Origin: Cyanobacteria bacterium CG_2015-22_32_23 | GTDB taxonomy: Bacteria > Cyanobacteriota > Cyanobacteriia > Cyanobacteriales > Cyanobacteriaceae | Direction: 5' to 3' | NCBI GenBank assembly: GCA_009993045.1 | Contig: JAACUG010000068.1 | Span: 1-57,579 of the forward strand | DNA length: 57,579 bases | Part shown: piece by piece, positions 23,162 through 34,093 of the stretch | Numbering within the stretch: the first letter of the stretch is position 1 | How the letters are laid out: each line of letters starts with the position of its first letter | Translations under genes and position numbers: made by a program | The notes under the pieces: generated by a model | What the model saw: only the letters and a program-made list of their open reading frames with translations | Told to the model about the DNA's origin: nothing | Databases searched by the model: none

Positions 23162-23299
23162 CTATTCTTGAAACTCCAACGGCGGTCGCTCAACGTTGAA
23201 TTCTTGGGTTCAGCGAGTCCACTTATCTAAACCGATTGCTCGACTTAAACAGTGGTTGTTCTCTCCCCAAGCGTTGATTTCGCTATGCCCTAGCGTACA
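23162..23299 (-). pseudogene. TnpB transposase C-terminal remnant
   Basis: The minus strand reads CTLGHSEINAWGENNHCLS ... LDKWTR, a TGA, then TQEFNVERPPLEFQE and a stop. This is the typical C-terminal tail of cyanobacterial IS200/IS605-family TnpB (VGHxEINAxGE). The rest of the gene is absent. GC content is distinctly higher than in the surroundings. It lies in the por upstream region. Confidence 0.65.
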
Positions 23300-23556
23300 T
23301 AGAATAAAATTAATGATTAATAGTTTAACCATTATTAATTAGAGATAATATTTAGTTTTAGTTAAAAATATTATCCCCAAAATTTTTTATCTCTACTTGT
23401 AAAATCTCTAAACCATATCAGCCAAAAGGTTAACAGCTTCTTTTTGCAGTGCTACTCGGTTATCATCGTAACGAGTCAAAAGATTTATTCTGGGACTCTA
23501 AACTACTTTTAAAGAGTAACTGTATTTCAAGTTAATCTTAAGGAAAATTGTGTTTT
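23300..23556. other. Gap with a possible gene fragment
   Basis: No intact gene is present. On the minus strand 23408-23494 reads SPRINLLTRYDDNRVALQK and on to LADMV, then stops. It looks like the tail of a lost protein, but I cannot name the family. The stretch probably belongs to the same decayed insertion region as the TnpB remnant. Confidence 0.35.
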
Positions 23557-23874
23557 TTAATTGAGAAGGTTAGGGTAAAGGATTTTTGATAAACCAGCCA
23601 ATAACGCTATGATTATCCCACCGATAACGCTCCGAGCAATAAAGTCTAGGTTATCTAATCGTTTTCCTAATCCGTTAACATCGCTTTTAACAGTAGCTAT
23701 CTCTACTCTCATATCATTTAGCTTTTCGTTTACTTGGATAAATTGAGAATTTACTTGCTCAAAACGAGAGTCTATTTTTTCATTTACTTGCTCAATTTTG
23801 CGATCTACTTGCTCAAATTTAGAGTTAATTAAATCTTTTAACTCTCTTAAATCATTATCTGTTACGGTACTCAT
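23557..23874 (-). CDS. Coiled-coil protein with C-terminal membrane anchor
   Basis: The 105-residue product has a helical N-terminal half with heptad-like repeats of QV(D/N)xK and FEQVN (about 18-55), so it should form a coiled coil. A hydrophobic segment (about 82-100, VIGGIIIALLAGLSKIL) ends the protein. Small proteins of this design are common in cyanobacteria and some phages. The function is unknown. The upstream neighbourhood contains transposase debris. Confidence 0.6.
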   Translation of the reverse strand: MSTVTDNDLRELKDLINSKFEQVDRKIEQVNEKIDSRFEQVNSQFIQVNEKLNDMRVEIATVKSDVNGLGKRLDNLDFIARSVIGGIIIALLAGLSKILYPNLLN

Positions 23875-24075
23875 GTTAAAATCCTCATTAAGATATGGAA
23901 AATATTTGTTAAGAGTGATTACCCGTTACTCCCCATCTATTCTACTTTACACGGCTGGTTTTAATATTCATCTTCTAAGGTAAAGTTGTAAGATTTTTAG
24001 GAGTTTGCTTTCCATTACCAATATCTAAAGGCAAGGGGATAAAACCTGACACCTGATACCTGATACCAGCCTAAA

Positions 24076-25038
24076 TCATGATTTTTGTCTTAAAATTCTT
24101 AATAAAGTTTCCATTTCTAATGGTAAAGGTGCGATGGCCTCGATAACTTCTTGGGTGATAGGATGAGTTATGGTTAACCTAAAAGCGTGTAAAGCCTGAC
24201 CCGTTAAGTTGACACCTACAGAATGACCAGCACTATACAATGGATCGCCCAGAATAGGATGTTTGATATAACTAGAATGTACTCTAATTTGATGAGTTCG
24301 ACCAGTACCTAAAGTAAAATGAATTAAGGAATAGTTGCCTAATCTCTCTTTTACTTGCCAATATGTCAATGCTTCTCTACCTCCTTTTTCTACGGTGACA
24401 ACAGACATTTTTTTTCCATCTTGAGGATGTCTGCCTATGGGTAAATCAATCATTCCTGACTCTTCTTTCGGCGAACCATACACCACCCCTAAATATTCAC
24501 GAGTAGCTGTTTTAGCCTTGATTTGATTTTGTAAACTATGTAAAACTGACTCTGTTTTCGCCACCACTATCGCTCCAGTGGTATCTTTGTCTAAACGATG
24601 GACTATTCCAGGCCTTTCAACACCGCCAATACCTTGTAAATCAGGACAATGAGCTAAGAGTGCGTTAACTAAAGTTCCTTGACGATGACCGGGTGCAGGA
24701 TGTACCACAAAATTAGCTGGTTTATTAATAATAATTAAAAACTCATCTTCATAGAGAATATTTAGGGGAATATCTTCAGCTATAAGGATTGAGGTGACAG
24801 GAGGAGGAATATTAACGATAATCACATCATCCTGTTTTAAAATGGTCTTTTTTTCTACACAAACACAATTATTAACCAATATTTCGCCATTTTCGATTAA
24901 TTTTTGAATCCGTGAGCGAGATAAATTTGTGATATTATCTGCTAACCATAAATCAATCCTTTCTCCTCCTTTGATGACAGTCAATTCTTGTGGAGAAGAT
25001 GAATTATCTAATGATGGCAACTGTTTTGAATTTGACAC
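24076..25038 (-). CDS. RluD-type pseudouridine synthase
   Basis: The 320-residue enzyme has an N-terminal S4 RNA-binding domain (about 27-75) and the RluA/RluD catalytic domain with Asp in VHRLDKDTTGA. Homologues modify uridines in the large rRNA helix 69. LGTGRTHQIRVH is the second family motif. The start is a GTG at 25038. The precise target (RluD or another RluA-type) cannot be fixed from sequence alone. Confidence 0.9.
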   Translation of the reverse strand: MSNSKQLPSLDNSSSPQELTVIKGGERIDLWLADNITNLSRSRIQKLIENGEILVNNCVCVEKKTILKQDDVIIVNIPPPVTSILIAEDIPLNILYEDEFLIIINKPANFVVHPAPGHRQGTLVNALLAHCPDLQGIGGVERPGIVHRLDKDTTGAIVVAKTESVLHSLQNQIKAKTATREYLGVVYGSPKEESGMIDLPIGRHPQDGKKMSVVTVEKGGREALTYWQVKERLGNYSLIHFTLGTGRTHQIRVHSSYIKHPILGDPLYSAGHSVGVNLTGQALHAFRLTITHPITQEVIEAIAPLPLEMETLLRILRQKS

Positions 25039-25102
25039 TGTTTATACTTGATAATGAAATTATAATTTAAAGTTTTATGTTGCCTTATTTCTTGTCTAAA
25101 AA

Positions 25103-26260
25103 TTATCGACTATTGACTAAATTAGTCATAACTTTTCCCGTTTTTGGATTTTGTCCTAAATCTTTACGAGAATCCGTAATTAACCAGTCGATAGCTGCCG
25201 CTTGTACATCAATGGCTGTACCTGTTTTATCTACACAATAACGTCCAAATACTAATTTATCCACTAAGCGAACCCCTGAACCAAGACGAGAATATTCAAA
25301 AATAACACTATTATCTACCGTTGCACCTTCACAAATCCAACAATTAGGTCCTATCATCGTTGGCCCGACTATTTTTGCACCGTCTTCAATATGAGTCATC
25401 GCACCAATATATACTGGCCCTTGTATATCCACTTTATCCCAGTTTACGGACACATTTAAACCAGTATAAACCCCTGGTTTGACTTCCTTTCCCGGTATTT
25501 GTACGTTTTTGACTTCCCCTCTTAATACTGATCTTACCGCTTCCCAATAATCTGGTACTTTTCCTATATCTATCCATTCAAAATCCATATTAACCGCAAA
25601 AAATGGTAGGTTTAATTCCACTAATTTGGGAAATAATTGACTACCAATATCATATTGCTGATTTTCGGGTATATAATCGATAATCTCAGGTTCAAATATG
25701 TAAATACCCGTATTTATTTGAGTACTTAACGCTTCATCAATAGATGGTTTTTCTTGAAAGGCTAAAATTTGACCATTTTCATCCGTCACCACTACCCCAT
25801 AACTGGAAACTTCTTCTTTCGGTACAGATTTTGTCACTACTGTGGCGATCGCACCTTTTTCTTTATGTTTTCTGACAACTTCTGTTAAATCAAGATCAAT
25901 TAAAGCATCACCACATAACACCACAAAAGTATCATCAAAAAAAGGATTAAACTTTTGAATTTTTTTTAACCCACCAGCAGAACCTAAAGCCTCCCCTAAC
26001 AATTCACCGTCAACGATCCTACCTTCAAAAGAATAACCGATTTCCACCCCAAAACGTTGACCATCTCGAAAATAATTTTCAATTTCTTCTGCTAAGTGAC
26101 TAACATTAACCATAATTTGATTAAAGCCATGTTTACGGAGTAATTCTACAAGAAATTCCATAACAGGTTTTTGCAAAATAGGTATTAAAGGCTTTGGAAT
26201 GCTATGGGTAATAGGACGTACACGAGTTCCCTTCCCTGCTGCGAGAATCATTGCTTTCAT
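25103..26260 (-). CDS. Mannose-1-phosphate guanylyltransferase-like sugar nucleotidyltransferase
   Basis: The product starts MKAMILAAGKGTRVRP, the nucleotide-binding loop of sugar-1-phosphate nucleotidyltransferases. VVLCGDALIDLDL supplies the metal-binding Asp. The C-terminal third is a left-handed beta-helix (GPVYIGAMTHIEDGAKIVGP). This layout matches GDP-mannose and related NDP-sugar synthases feeding polysaccharide and glycan synthesis. The ATG at 26260 is chosen because the P-loop then sits at the N-terminus. Substrate specificity is inferred. Confidence 0.85.
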   Translation of the reverse strand: MKAMILAAGKGTRVRPITHSIPKPLIPILQKPVMEFLVELLRKHGFNQIMVNVSHLAEEIENYFRDGQRFGVEIGYSFEGRIVDGELLGEALGSAGGLKKIQKFNPFFDDTFVVLCGDALIDLDLTEVVRKHKEKGAIATVVTKSVPKEEVSSYGVVVTDENGQILAFQEKPSIDEALSTQINTGIYIFEPEIIDYIPENQQYDIGSQLFPKLVELNLPFFAVNMDFEWIDIGKVPDYWEAVRSVLRGEVKNVQIPGKEVKPGVYTGLNVSVNWDKVDIQGPVYIGAMTHIEDGAKIVGPTMIGPNCWICEGATVDNSVIFEYSRLGSGVRLVDKLVFGRYCVDKTGTAIDVQAAAIDWLITDSRKDLGQNPKTGKVMTNLVNSR

Positions 26261-26346
26261 AATAATATAGTAATCTATCAATAAAAATAACTAAAGTTTA
26301 TGATTAAAGATAGCACTAAAAGCCATGAATAGTTAATCAGCAATTA

Positions 26347-26736
26347 CTATTTAACTGCTATACATTCAATTTCCACTAAAACATCTTTCGGTAAACGAGA
26401 AACTTCTACACAAGCGCGTGCGGGGGGATTTTCGAGGAAATATTGACCGTAAACCTCATTCATAGGGCTAAAATTAGTTAAATCACTCATAAAAACGCTA
26501 GTTTTGACGATATTTGACCAATTAACTTCAGCTTCGGTCAAGATAGCTTCAATATTCATCATAACTTGTTTCGTTTGAATGGTAATATCACCTTCTCCCA
26601 CAATTTCCCCAGTTTCAGGATTTAACGGAATTTGTCCTGCGATAAAGATAAACTCTCCTTTTGTGGCGATCGCTTGACTATAAGGACCTACTGGAGAGGG
26701 AGCATTTTTAGTATAAATAACTTTTTTCGTACTCAT
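26347..26736 (-). CDS. ridA: RidA family enamine/imine deaminase
   Basis: RidA hydrolyses reactive enamines and imines formed by PLP enzymes. The 129-residue product has the family's usual length and motifs: [22 protein letters not shown], and the C-terminal [19 protein letters not shown] with the conserved Arg of the active site. It lies between psaC and the nucleotidyltransferase gene on the same strand, with its own 5' gap. Confidence 0.93.
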   Translation of the reverse strand: MSTKKVIYTKNAPSPVGPYSQAIATKGEFIFIAGQIPLNPETGEIVGEGDITIQTKQVMMNIEAILTEAEVNWSNIVKTSVFMSDLTNFSPMNEVYGQYFLENPPARACVEVSRLPKDVLVEIECIAVK

Positions 26737-26781
26737 AATTAGAAATGAAGAATGATAAATTTTTACTATTGATTATTTTGA

Positions 26782-26815
26782 CAAAAAACTGCTGCCAAAA
26801 AAAATGACAACAGTT
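26782..26815 (-). terminator. psaC terminator
   Basis: On the minus strand just after psaC, AACTGTTGTC and GGCAGCAGTT form a 10-bp stem (two G-U pairs) around a T-rich loop, followed by a T-run. Confidence 0.7.
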
Positions 26816-26837
26816 AATCGTATTATATACAGTTTTA

Positions 26838-28313
<1,476 letters not shown>

Positions 28314-30374
28314 ATGCCAAAACAAATAATTATTGCAGAAAAAAATCATATAGCAGCAGTATTTGCTGAAGATCAAATTCAAGAATTAGTAGTAGCAACA
28401 GGAAATCAACAAGTAGGAGATATTTATTTAGGAATAATTGAAAACATTATTTCTGGTATTGATGCGGCTTTTGTGAATATTGGTGATGCAGAAAAAAATG
28501 GTTTTATTCATGTTACAGATTTAGGCCCTTTACGCCAAAGAAGAACAGCAGGGGCAATTACAGAATTATTATCTCCTCATCAGTCTGTCTTAGTTCAAGT
28601 AATGAAAGAACCTACAGGAACAAAAGGCCCTCGTTTGACAGGAAATATCAGTCTTCCGGGGCGTTATCTTGTATTAATGCCTTATGGTAAAGGAGTAAGT
28701 TTGTCTCGGCGTATCAAAAATGATAACGAGCGCAATCGTTTACGAGCTTTAGCAATACTTTTAAAACCTTCAGGGATGGGGATTTTAGTGCGTACTGAAG
28801 CCGAAAGTACTCCAGAAGAGTCCATTATTGAGGATTTAGAGTTATTACAAAAGCAATGGGAAAAAATACAACTGGATGCTAATACCATCAATGCACCTGC
28901 TTTATTGAATCGAGATGACGATTTCATTCAAAGGGTATTAAGAGATATGTATTCTGATGAAGTGAATCGTATTGTAGTTGATACTGATGATAGTGTCAAA
29001 AGGGTTAAAAAACAATTAATGAATTGGGGAGGAGGAAAATACCCTGAAGGTGTTGTTATTGATCATCATCAAGAATTTCGCTCCATTTTAGACTATTTCC
29101 GAGTTAATGCAGCTATTAAAGAAGCTCTTAAACCCAGAGTTGATTTACCTTCGGGGGGTTATATCATCATTGAACCAACGGAAGCCTTAACGGTTATTGA
29201 TGTTAACTCTGGTTCATTTACTCATTCTGCCACTTCCAGAGAAACTGTGTTGTGGACAAATTATGAAGCCGCCGCCGAAATTGCTCGTCAGTTAAAATTA
29301 CGCAATATTGGTGGTGTGATTATCATTGATTTTATTGATATGGATTCTCGCCGTGATAAGTTGAAGTTATTAGAACATTTTAATCGCTCTTTGAAAACCG
29401 ATAAAGCACGTCCCCAAATTGCTCAATTATCAGAGTTAGGATTGGTGGAATTAACCCGTAAACGTCAGGGTAAAAATATTTATGAATTATTCGGTCAACC
29501 TTGCTCTCATTGCGGTGGTTTGGGTCTTGTAGCACATTTACCCGGACACACTGAAGTTGTGGAGACTTTACCTCCTAGTTATTATCAACCGATTATCGTT
29601 AATAAAAATGTCGAAAAAACTGCGGTAGAGGAAAAAACTAATTTCTTAGATGATTATAAAAATGCTCAAGATGAACAAGAATTAATTAATCATCCTAGTT
29701 ATCAAGAACAAACTAATGGTAATACTCGTCGTCGTCGTCGTCGTCAAGATTCAAAAGAAGAAGTTGTTGTAGTTACTCCTAATAATCCTATTAATAACGA
29801 AACCGATAGTAAACCTGACAGAAAAGATCGTACTGTTTTACCTCGTCATCCTCGTCGAGATGAAAGTAAAATGGAAAAAGTCGTCATCAATATGACAGAT
29901 GCAGAACAAGATATTTATGCTTTAATGGGTGTTTCACCTTTACTACACATAAATCAAGAGTTCGCTGATCCTAAATCTGTTTTAATTTACGTTCAATCAC
30001 CCCAAGTAAATGATGTTACTAATTCTGATACTCAAGTTAATAACTCTAATGATATTAATAGTTCTGAACATGATCTCACCATCGAACACATTAATGATAC
30101 GGAAAGTGATAACCACAGTGCGATCGCCAATGAGATCCCACCATCAGAAGAAAATATTGTCACAGAATTATTAGAAATAATCGAAGAAAAAGAGGAAAAA
30201 GAAGAAAGGAAGGAAAATATTAACATTGAAACAGAAAAAGAAGAACCTTTAATGATAGATTTAAAAATTGAACCTGAAACTATTACAGAAGCCTTGATTA
30301 AAGAAGCTGATAATCAAGATGTACCTGTGGTTCGTCGTCGTCGTCGTCGTACTTCTACTTCTTCGGTTTCTTAA
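28314..30374 (+). CDS. rne: Ribonuclease E/G family endoribonuclease
   Basis: RNase E cleaves AU-rich single-stranded RNA and starts mRNA decay. The 686-residue product has an S1 domain (about 35-120), the catalytic Asp residues in TVIDVNSGS and VIIIDFIDMD, and a zinc-link CSHCGG near 405. A long low-complexity tail follows. The last residues, VVRRRRRRTSTSSVS, match the conserved Arg-rich C-terminal peptide that binds PNPase in cyanobacteria. A second six-Arg run occurs near residue 475. The long upstream leader suggests autoregulation. Confidence 0.95.
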   Translation: MPKQIIIAEKNHIAAVFAEDQIQELVVATGNQQVGDIYLGIIENIISGIDAAFVNIGDAEKNGFIHVTDLGPLRQRRTAGAITELLSPHQSVLVQVMKEPTGTKGPRLTGNISLPGRYLVLMPYGKGVSLSRRIKNDNERNRLRALAILLKPSGMGILVRTEAESTPEESIIEDLELLQKQWEKIQLDANTINAPALLNRDDDFIQRVLRDMYSDEVNRIVVDTDDSVKRVKKQLMNWGGGKYPEGVVIDHHQEFRSILDYFRVNAAIKEALKPRVDLPSGGYIIIEPTEALTVIDVNSGSFTHSATSRETVLWTNYEAAAEIARQLKLRNIGGVIIIDFIDMDSRRDKLKLLEHFNRSLKTDKARPQIAQLSELGLVELTRKRQGKNIYELFGQPCSHCGGLGLVAHLPGHTEVVETLPPSYYQPIIVNKNVEKTAVEEKTNFLDDYKNAQDEQELINHPSYQEQTNGNTRRRRRRQDSKEEVVVVTPNNPINNETDSKPDRKDRTVLPRHPRRDESKMEKVVINMTDAEQDIYALMGVSPLLHINQEFADPKSVLIYVQSPQVNDVTNSDTQVNNSNDINSSEHDLTIEHINDTESDNHSAIANEIPPSEENIVTELLEIIEEKEEKEERKENINIETEKEEPLMIDLKIEPETITEALIKEADNQDVPVVRRRRRRTSTSSVS

Positions 30375-30391
30375 TTTAATTTAATTTTTGA

Positions 30392-31327
30392 TTACTGAGG
30401 TTGATCAGAATTGTCAGCTAAAGCATTTACAATAGTTCTTGTATTAACCTTTAACATTTTCACATAACTATCAGCCTCAGTGCCTTTAACACTAATAGAA
30501 TCAGAATAAAGTTTGTCTTGGGCGACTTTTACCTTGGATTCTTGTGCAACAGTTTCAATTAAAGTGGGGTTAATAGTAGTTTCCGCAAAAATTGCTTTGA
30601 CTCCGCTATTTCTAATGATTTCGACTAAATTTTTAATAGTTTGTGCGCTAGGTTGTTCTTCTGTACTAATACCGATTAGTGTACCGGGGATTTCCAATCC
30701 ATAAGCATTACTATAATATTGAAAAGCATCATGAGAAGTGATTAATTTTCTCTGGTTAGGAGGAATTGTAGCGATTTGAACTTTAATCCAGGAATCTAAT
30801 TCTTGTAATTCTTCAATTAATTTAGCAGCATTTTCAGTAAATTTACCTTGATTTTCAGGATCAATTTCAATTAATTTATCTCGTATTGCTTTAACCATTA
30901 TAATGCCATTTTGTGCATTTCCCCAAACATGAGGATCTGGTCTTTTTTGTCCTTTATGCTCAAAGTCAAGGGGTTTTATCTGTTCTCCTACCGCTAATTT
31001 TTCTCCTTTAATACCCGTAGAATTAATTAATTTAATAATATTTGGTTCGAGATTATAACCGTTATATAAAATTAAATCTGCTTTTTCTAAAGCTATAGTA
31101 TCTTGAGGTACAGGTTCATATATATGAGGATCTGCACCCGCTTGTAAAATACTAATATTATCAATTTCTTCCCCTCCTATTTCCTCCGTCAAATTAGCGA
31201 TAATAGTGCTGGTTGAAACTACTTGAGGTTTATCATTAACCTTATTTGATGTATTTTGGGAATTTTGATTACAACTACCCAAAAAAATAAGTAAGCTACT
31301 AAGAAAAATAACTCTTTTGATCTTCAT
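30392..31327 (-). CDS. mntC: Manganese ABC transporter substrate-binding lipoprotein
   Basis: The 311-residue product has a lipoprotein signal (LIFLGSC) and the cluster A-I metal-binding fold. Ligands are visible as His in GADPHIYEP, His in PDPHVWGNA, Glu in FAETTINP and Asp in LYSDSI. Two His plus Glu and Asp, with no His-rich loop, fits MntC (Mn) better than ZnuA. The matching mntA and mntB genes are not adjacent. It converges on rne with 17 bp between stops. Confidence 0.8.
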   Translation of the reverse strand: MKIKRVIFLSSLLIFLGSCNQNSQNTSNKVNDKPQVVSTSTIIANLTEEIGGEEIDNISILQAGADPHIYEPVPQDTIALEKADLILYNGYNLEPNIIKLINSTGIKGEKLAVGEQIKPLDFEHKGQKRPDPHVWGNAQNGIIMVKAIRDKLIEIDPENQGKFTENAAKLIEELQELDSWIKVQIATIPPNQRKLITSHDAFQYYSNAYGLEIPGTLIGISTEEQPSAQTIKNLVEIIRNSGVKAIFAETTINPTLIETVAQESKVKVAQDKLYSDSISVKGTEADSYVKMLKVNTRTIVNALADNSDQPQ

Positions 31328-31390
31328 TAGGAAACTAAAATACTTTTCATAATCTTTTCATAAAGTGTAGCATCTTATTCCTAAAATAAA

Positions 31391-31409
31391 TAGGGGTTGC
31401 TGAAAAAGT
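31391..31409 (+). repeat. Solo end of the TAGGGGTTGCTGAA element
   Basis: TAGGGGTTGCTGAAAAAGT matches the inverted right end of the element at 55476-55694 over its first 19 bases. The rest of the element is not present here, so this is a remnant or an unrelated end-sharing copy. Confidence 0.5.
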
Positions 31410-31429
31410 ATTCTGACATCTAATACTTC

Positions 31430-31595
31430 ATTAAACTGAGATCTTGCACCAATACATTAATACCTAATAGTTAAAAAGGGAAAAATCAATTCTCTTATGG
31501 TTAGTATCAATTCTTATACTCATTACTCGTTACTCATTACTCATTACTCCCCCTCACCAGTGATTTTTAAACGAGGTGCAAGATCTGAGTTAAAT
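31430..31595. mobile_element. 166-bp MITE-like element
   Basis: The left end 31430-31450 (ending GAGATCTTGCACC) and the inverted right end 31575-31595 match at 19 of 21 bases. The interior holds TTACTCA-type short tandem repeats and no gene. The right terminal repeat supplies the TAA stop of the neighbouring gene at 31590, suggesting that insertion redefined that gene's 3' end. Confidence 0.65.
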
Positions 31596-32177
31596 ATTAA
31601 TACCACTAGGCTCATTATAAGTTGCAATAATTCGATGACAACCAGATTCAGGTTTTGCCCATTGATAAATGTATTCTTGAGGATTTCCCCAACACAAACC
31701 TAAATAGATTTCTTCTTTTCCTGCATCTAATTCTGCCCATTCTCCTTCTTTATATAATTGTTGTAATGACTCTTTATTGACTAAGGAATTATGATCATTA
31801 CTTAAATAAAACTTCATATCTTGAGTAACATCAAGCCAAAAATCTATCACCGAAGACTTAGCCTGAATTAAGATTTCTTTATCACCTTCTACGGGAATTA
31901 ACTGATTATAAATTTCGGGAAAACGAAAATATTTATCTTTAAAAATAATATTGCGCCAAACAATGCCAGAGACTTGATGTTTTTGCTGATATTCATGAAT
32001 TTGTTGCCGAAAATCACGAAAAACAAACACCCGACTGGTTTTTTTCATATCAATAGCTTTAGCTACAGCAGGATTATCTAACTTTTCCTCTGCATTAAAT
32101 ATTAATCTCATTCCTCCCCAAGTTGCCCTTAATTCTAACTCTAAAAACGTAATTAATTCGTCTGTGGTGTAAGTCAT
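31590..32177 (-). CDS. Conserved cyanobacterial protein of unknown function
   Basis: A 195-residue soluble protein with no signal peptide or membrane segment. Recognisable blocks are ELRATWGGMRLIFNAEEKLD near the N-terminus and GLCWGNPQEYIYQWAKPESG near the C-terminus. I cannot name a domain. The stop codon lies inside the inverted repeat of the MITE-like element, so the last one or two codons may be acquired. It follows the HAD hydrolase gene on the same strand after 34 bp and may be its operon partner. Confidence 0.65.
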   Translation of the reverse strand: MTYTTDELITFLELELRATWGGMRLIFNAEEKLDNPAVAKAIDMKKTSRVFVFRDFRQQIHEYQQKHQVSGIVWRNIIFKDKYFRFPEIYNQLIPVEGDKEILIQAKSSVIDFWLDVTQDMKFYLSNDHNSLVNKESLQQLYKEGEWAELDAGKEEIYLGLCWGNPQEYIYQWAKPESGCHRIIATYNEPSGINI

Positions 32178-32211
32178 TTCCGAAAAAATAGCTAGTAAAT
32201 ATTATTTAACT

Positions 32212-32982
32212 TTAGAATACATCATGACCGATAAAATTAGCTAAAGATAAAGTATTAATTTGAGGTTGACTTTCTGCCTTAGCTTTTGTTACATCATCGT
32301 TATAACCCCATAATGCCAAAAACAAGTTAACTTCTTCTAAATCTTGCTGTTGATTCACTAATTCTAAAGCCTCTAATCTATCCTCCATAAAACATATATC
32401 CCTAGGGTACACTTTTTCTTGATTAATAATTAATCGTAAACTTTCATATTTAGGGCGTTTAACTTCCTTACCCATAATCGCATTATCATTTAAAAAAATT
32501 CCTTCCTTTTCTAATAATTGTTTAGTAAATTTACCTTCTTTTGTTGTAATAATATACAGCTTAATATTTTGTTTTATTAAATATTTAAGTTTATCAATAA
32601 CCCCATCATAAAAACAGTGTAAATCTAACCAATTTTCTAAATTATTTTTAATTTGTAACTCTCTAACTTTATCTAAAGTTTTTGATATTTTTTCGATAGT
32701 AATTCCTTGTGAATCAAGAATTTTAATCGCTTTTTCTTTGATATTATGCCAATTAGATAAAATATTATTAGGAGTTTCACCCCAAGTTAAAACTTTTAAT
32801 AATAAAGGCATTTCCCAACCTGTTTCCACCACAGGACGCAATAAGTTAAAATCAGTTTGTAAACTATCAAGATTAACTTTTGAATCGTGCCAAATTTCTT
32901 GATAAACTAATTTACTACTGTAAAAATATTCCCTTAAACCATTACAAATAACACCATCAAAATCGCTGACTAATATCTTCAT
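32212..32982 (-). CDS. HAD-superfamily hydrolase
   Basis: The start at 32982 gives MKILVSDFDGVICNG, the DxD nucleophile motif of HAD phosphatases. A helical cap follows (about 20-140). IIT(T)KEG provides motif II, and ICFMEDRLEALE the C-terminal acidic motif. The usual substrates are small phosphate esters. The family in cyanobacteria is not assigned a specific one. An ATG 12 codons further upstream is possible but adds unsupported residues. Confidence 0.8.
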   Translation of the reverse strand: MKILVSDFDGVICNGLREYFYSSKLVYQEIWHDSKVNLDSLQTDFNLLRPVVETGWEMPLLLKVLTWGETPNNILSNWHNIKEKAIKILDSQGITIEKISKTLDKVRELQIKNNLENWLDLHCFYDGVIDKLKYLIKQNIKLYIITTKEGKFTKQLLEKEGIFLNDNAIMGKEVKRPKYESLRLIINQEKVYPRDICFMEDRLEALELVNQQQDLEEVNLFLALWGYNDDVTKAKAESQPQINTLSLANFIGHDVF

Positions 32983-33087
32983 CACTAAGCTATATTTATC
33001 AAATAAAAAACGCCACAAAATCAGTTTAATCTGAACAATTGTAGCGTATTTTAGTTTTAGAATTAATCTTATTTAAAATTTTAATTC

Positions 33088-33510
33088 CTAAAATTGAGGC
33101 TTAATTACAGGAGTACGTCTTCTAATAGGAGGGCGAGAAAAATCTTCCCCAGTTGATGCTGGTTTCGGATTTAAAGGTTGACGCAAAGGGGGTCTTTGTT
33201 GTCTTACTTTTGTTCGCTCTTGATCTTCATATATCTCCAAATAAAGAACATCCCCAGCCACTTGAGCCGCAGTTTGTAATACGGTTCTCACGGCTTGAAT
33301 ATTTCTTCCTCCCCTACCATAAACTTTTCCTTTTTCGTTATCTTCAAAAGCTAGACGAATCCAGACTTTACGACTACTAGCTATATGCTCACAATCAAAG
33401 CTCAACAATTCAGGAGATTCGAGTAAAGGTTCAATTAAAAAACGTACTAAACCATCATAATCAGGTTTAGAGTTATGATCAATATTGATATTTTGTTCAC
33501 TATTAAGCAT
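33088..33510 (-). CDS. khpA: KH-domain RNA-binding protein (KhpA-like)
   Basis: The 140-residue product contains a KH domain with GxxG-type loop [13 protein letters not shown] (about 82-95). A basic, Pro-rich tail follows ([15 protein letters not shown]). It resembles KhpA (YlqC), an RNA chaperone usually encoded after rpsP. The start overlaps the rpsP stop by 8 bp, giving translational coupling. The N- and C-terminal extensions are longer than in the ~80-residue firmicute form, as is usual in cyanobacteria. Confidence 0.9.
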   Translation of the reverse strand: MLNSEQNINIDHNSKPDYDGLVRFLIEPLLESPELLSFDCEHIASSRKVWIRLAFEDNEKGKVYGRGGRNIQAVRTVLQTAAQVAGDVLYLEIYEDQERTKVRQQRPPLRQPLNPKPASTGEDFSRPPIRRRTPVIKPQF

Positions 33511-33751
33511 TTACTTGTTCAAATACTTTTGCTTTTGCTAAAATGCTACGCACAGTTTCCGTCGGTTGAGCGCCTTGTTTTAATCTGGTAACAATAGCAG
33601 GTACATTCAACTTAGTTTCATCAGTTCTGGGATTATAAAAGCCTAATTCTTCTAAAGCTCTTCCATCTCGACGATCACGACTATTCATCGCTACAATGCG
33701 GTAACTTACTTCTCTTTTTTTACCTAATCGTTTTAAACGTAATTTAACCAT
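33503..33751 (-). CDS. rpsP: 30S ribosomal protein S16
   Basis: The 82-residue product starts [20 protein letters not shown] and continues with [18 protein letters not shown], both diagnostic of bS16, which supports 16S rRNA folding. It is the first gene of the rpsP-khpA pair; the frames overlap by 8 bp. Confidence 0.98.
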   Translation of the reverse strand: MVKLRLKRLGKKREVSYRIVAMNSRDRRDGRALEELGFYNPRTDETKLNVPAIVTRLKQGAQPTETVRSILAKAKVFEQVNA

Positions 33752-34093
33752 ATTAATTTAATTTATTTGCAATTCGACTTCATGAGTTAAGATTTAATTA
33801 ACCTATACTATGATACTCAACTTTGACCGCAATTGCTAAATAAGTTACTTAATAATTGACATTTTACCGTTAATACCTGAAAATTATAATAATTTTTACC
33901 GTGAAATTAACAGAAATAACCTATCGTTGATTAGATTTTTTTGATCGTAGAAACATAAGTCCCCAGAAATAAAGAAAAAGTTTAAATAACTACTTCAATA
34001 ATTAATTTTGTTTTTCATTATACAAAGAATCAACGTCATTATGGTAAATGAGATTCTGTCATCACGATAATAAATTCACTTTTTAAACTCTCG
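33752..34093. other. Divergent promoter region, rpsP and ankyrin gene
   Basis: This 342-base gap holds the promoters of rpsP (minus) and of the ankyrin gene (plus). It is AT-rich. I see no reading frame, RNA gene, or strong repeat in it. Confidence 0.5.

Noticed and set aside
23210-23332. 40-codon minus-strand frame with an ATG
   Set aside because: Its readable part is the TnpB tail; the start is chance upstream sequence, so it is treated as a remnant.
31497-31703. 68-codon plus-strand frame
   Set aside because: It lies in the tandem repeats of the MITE-like element and antisense to the gene at 31590.
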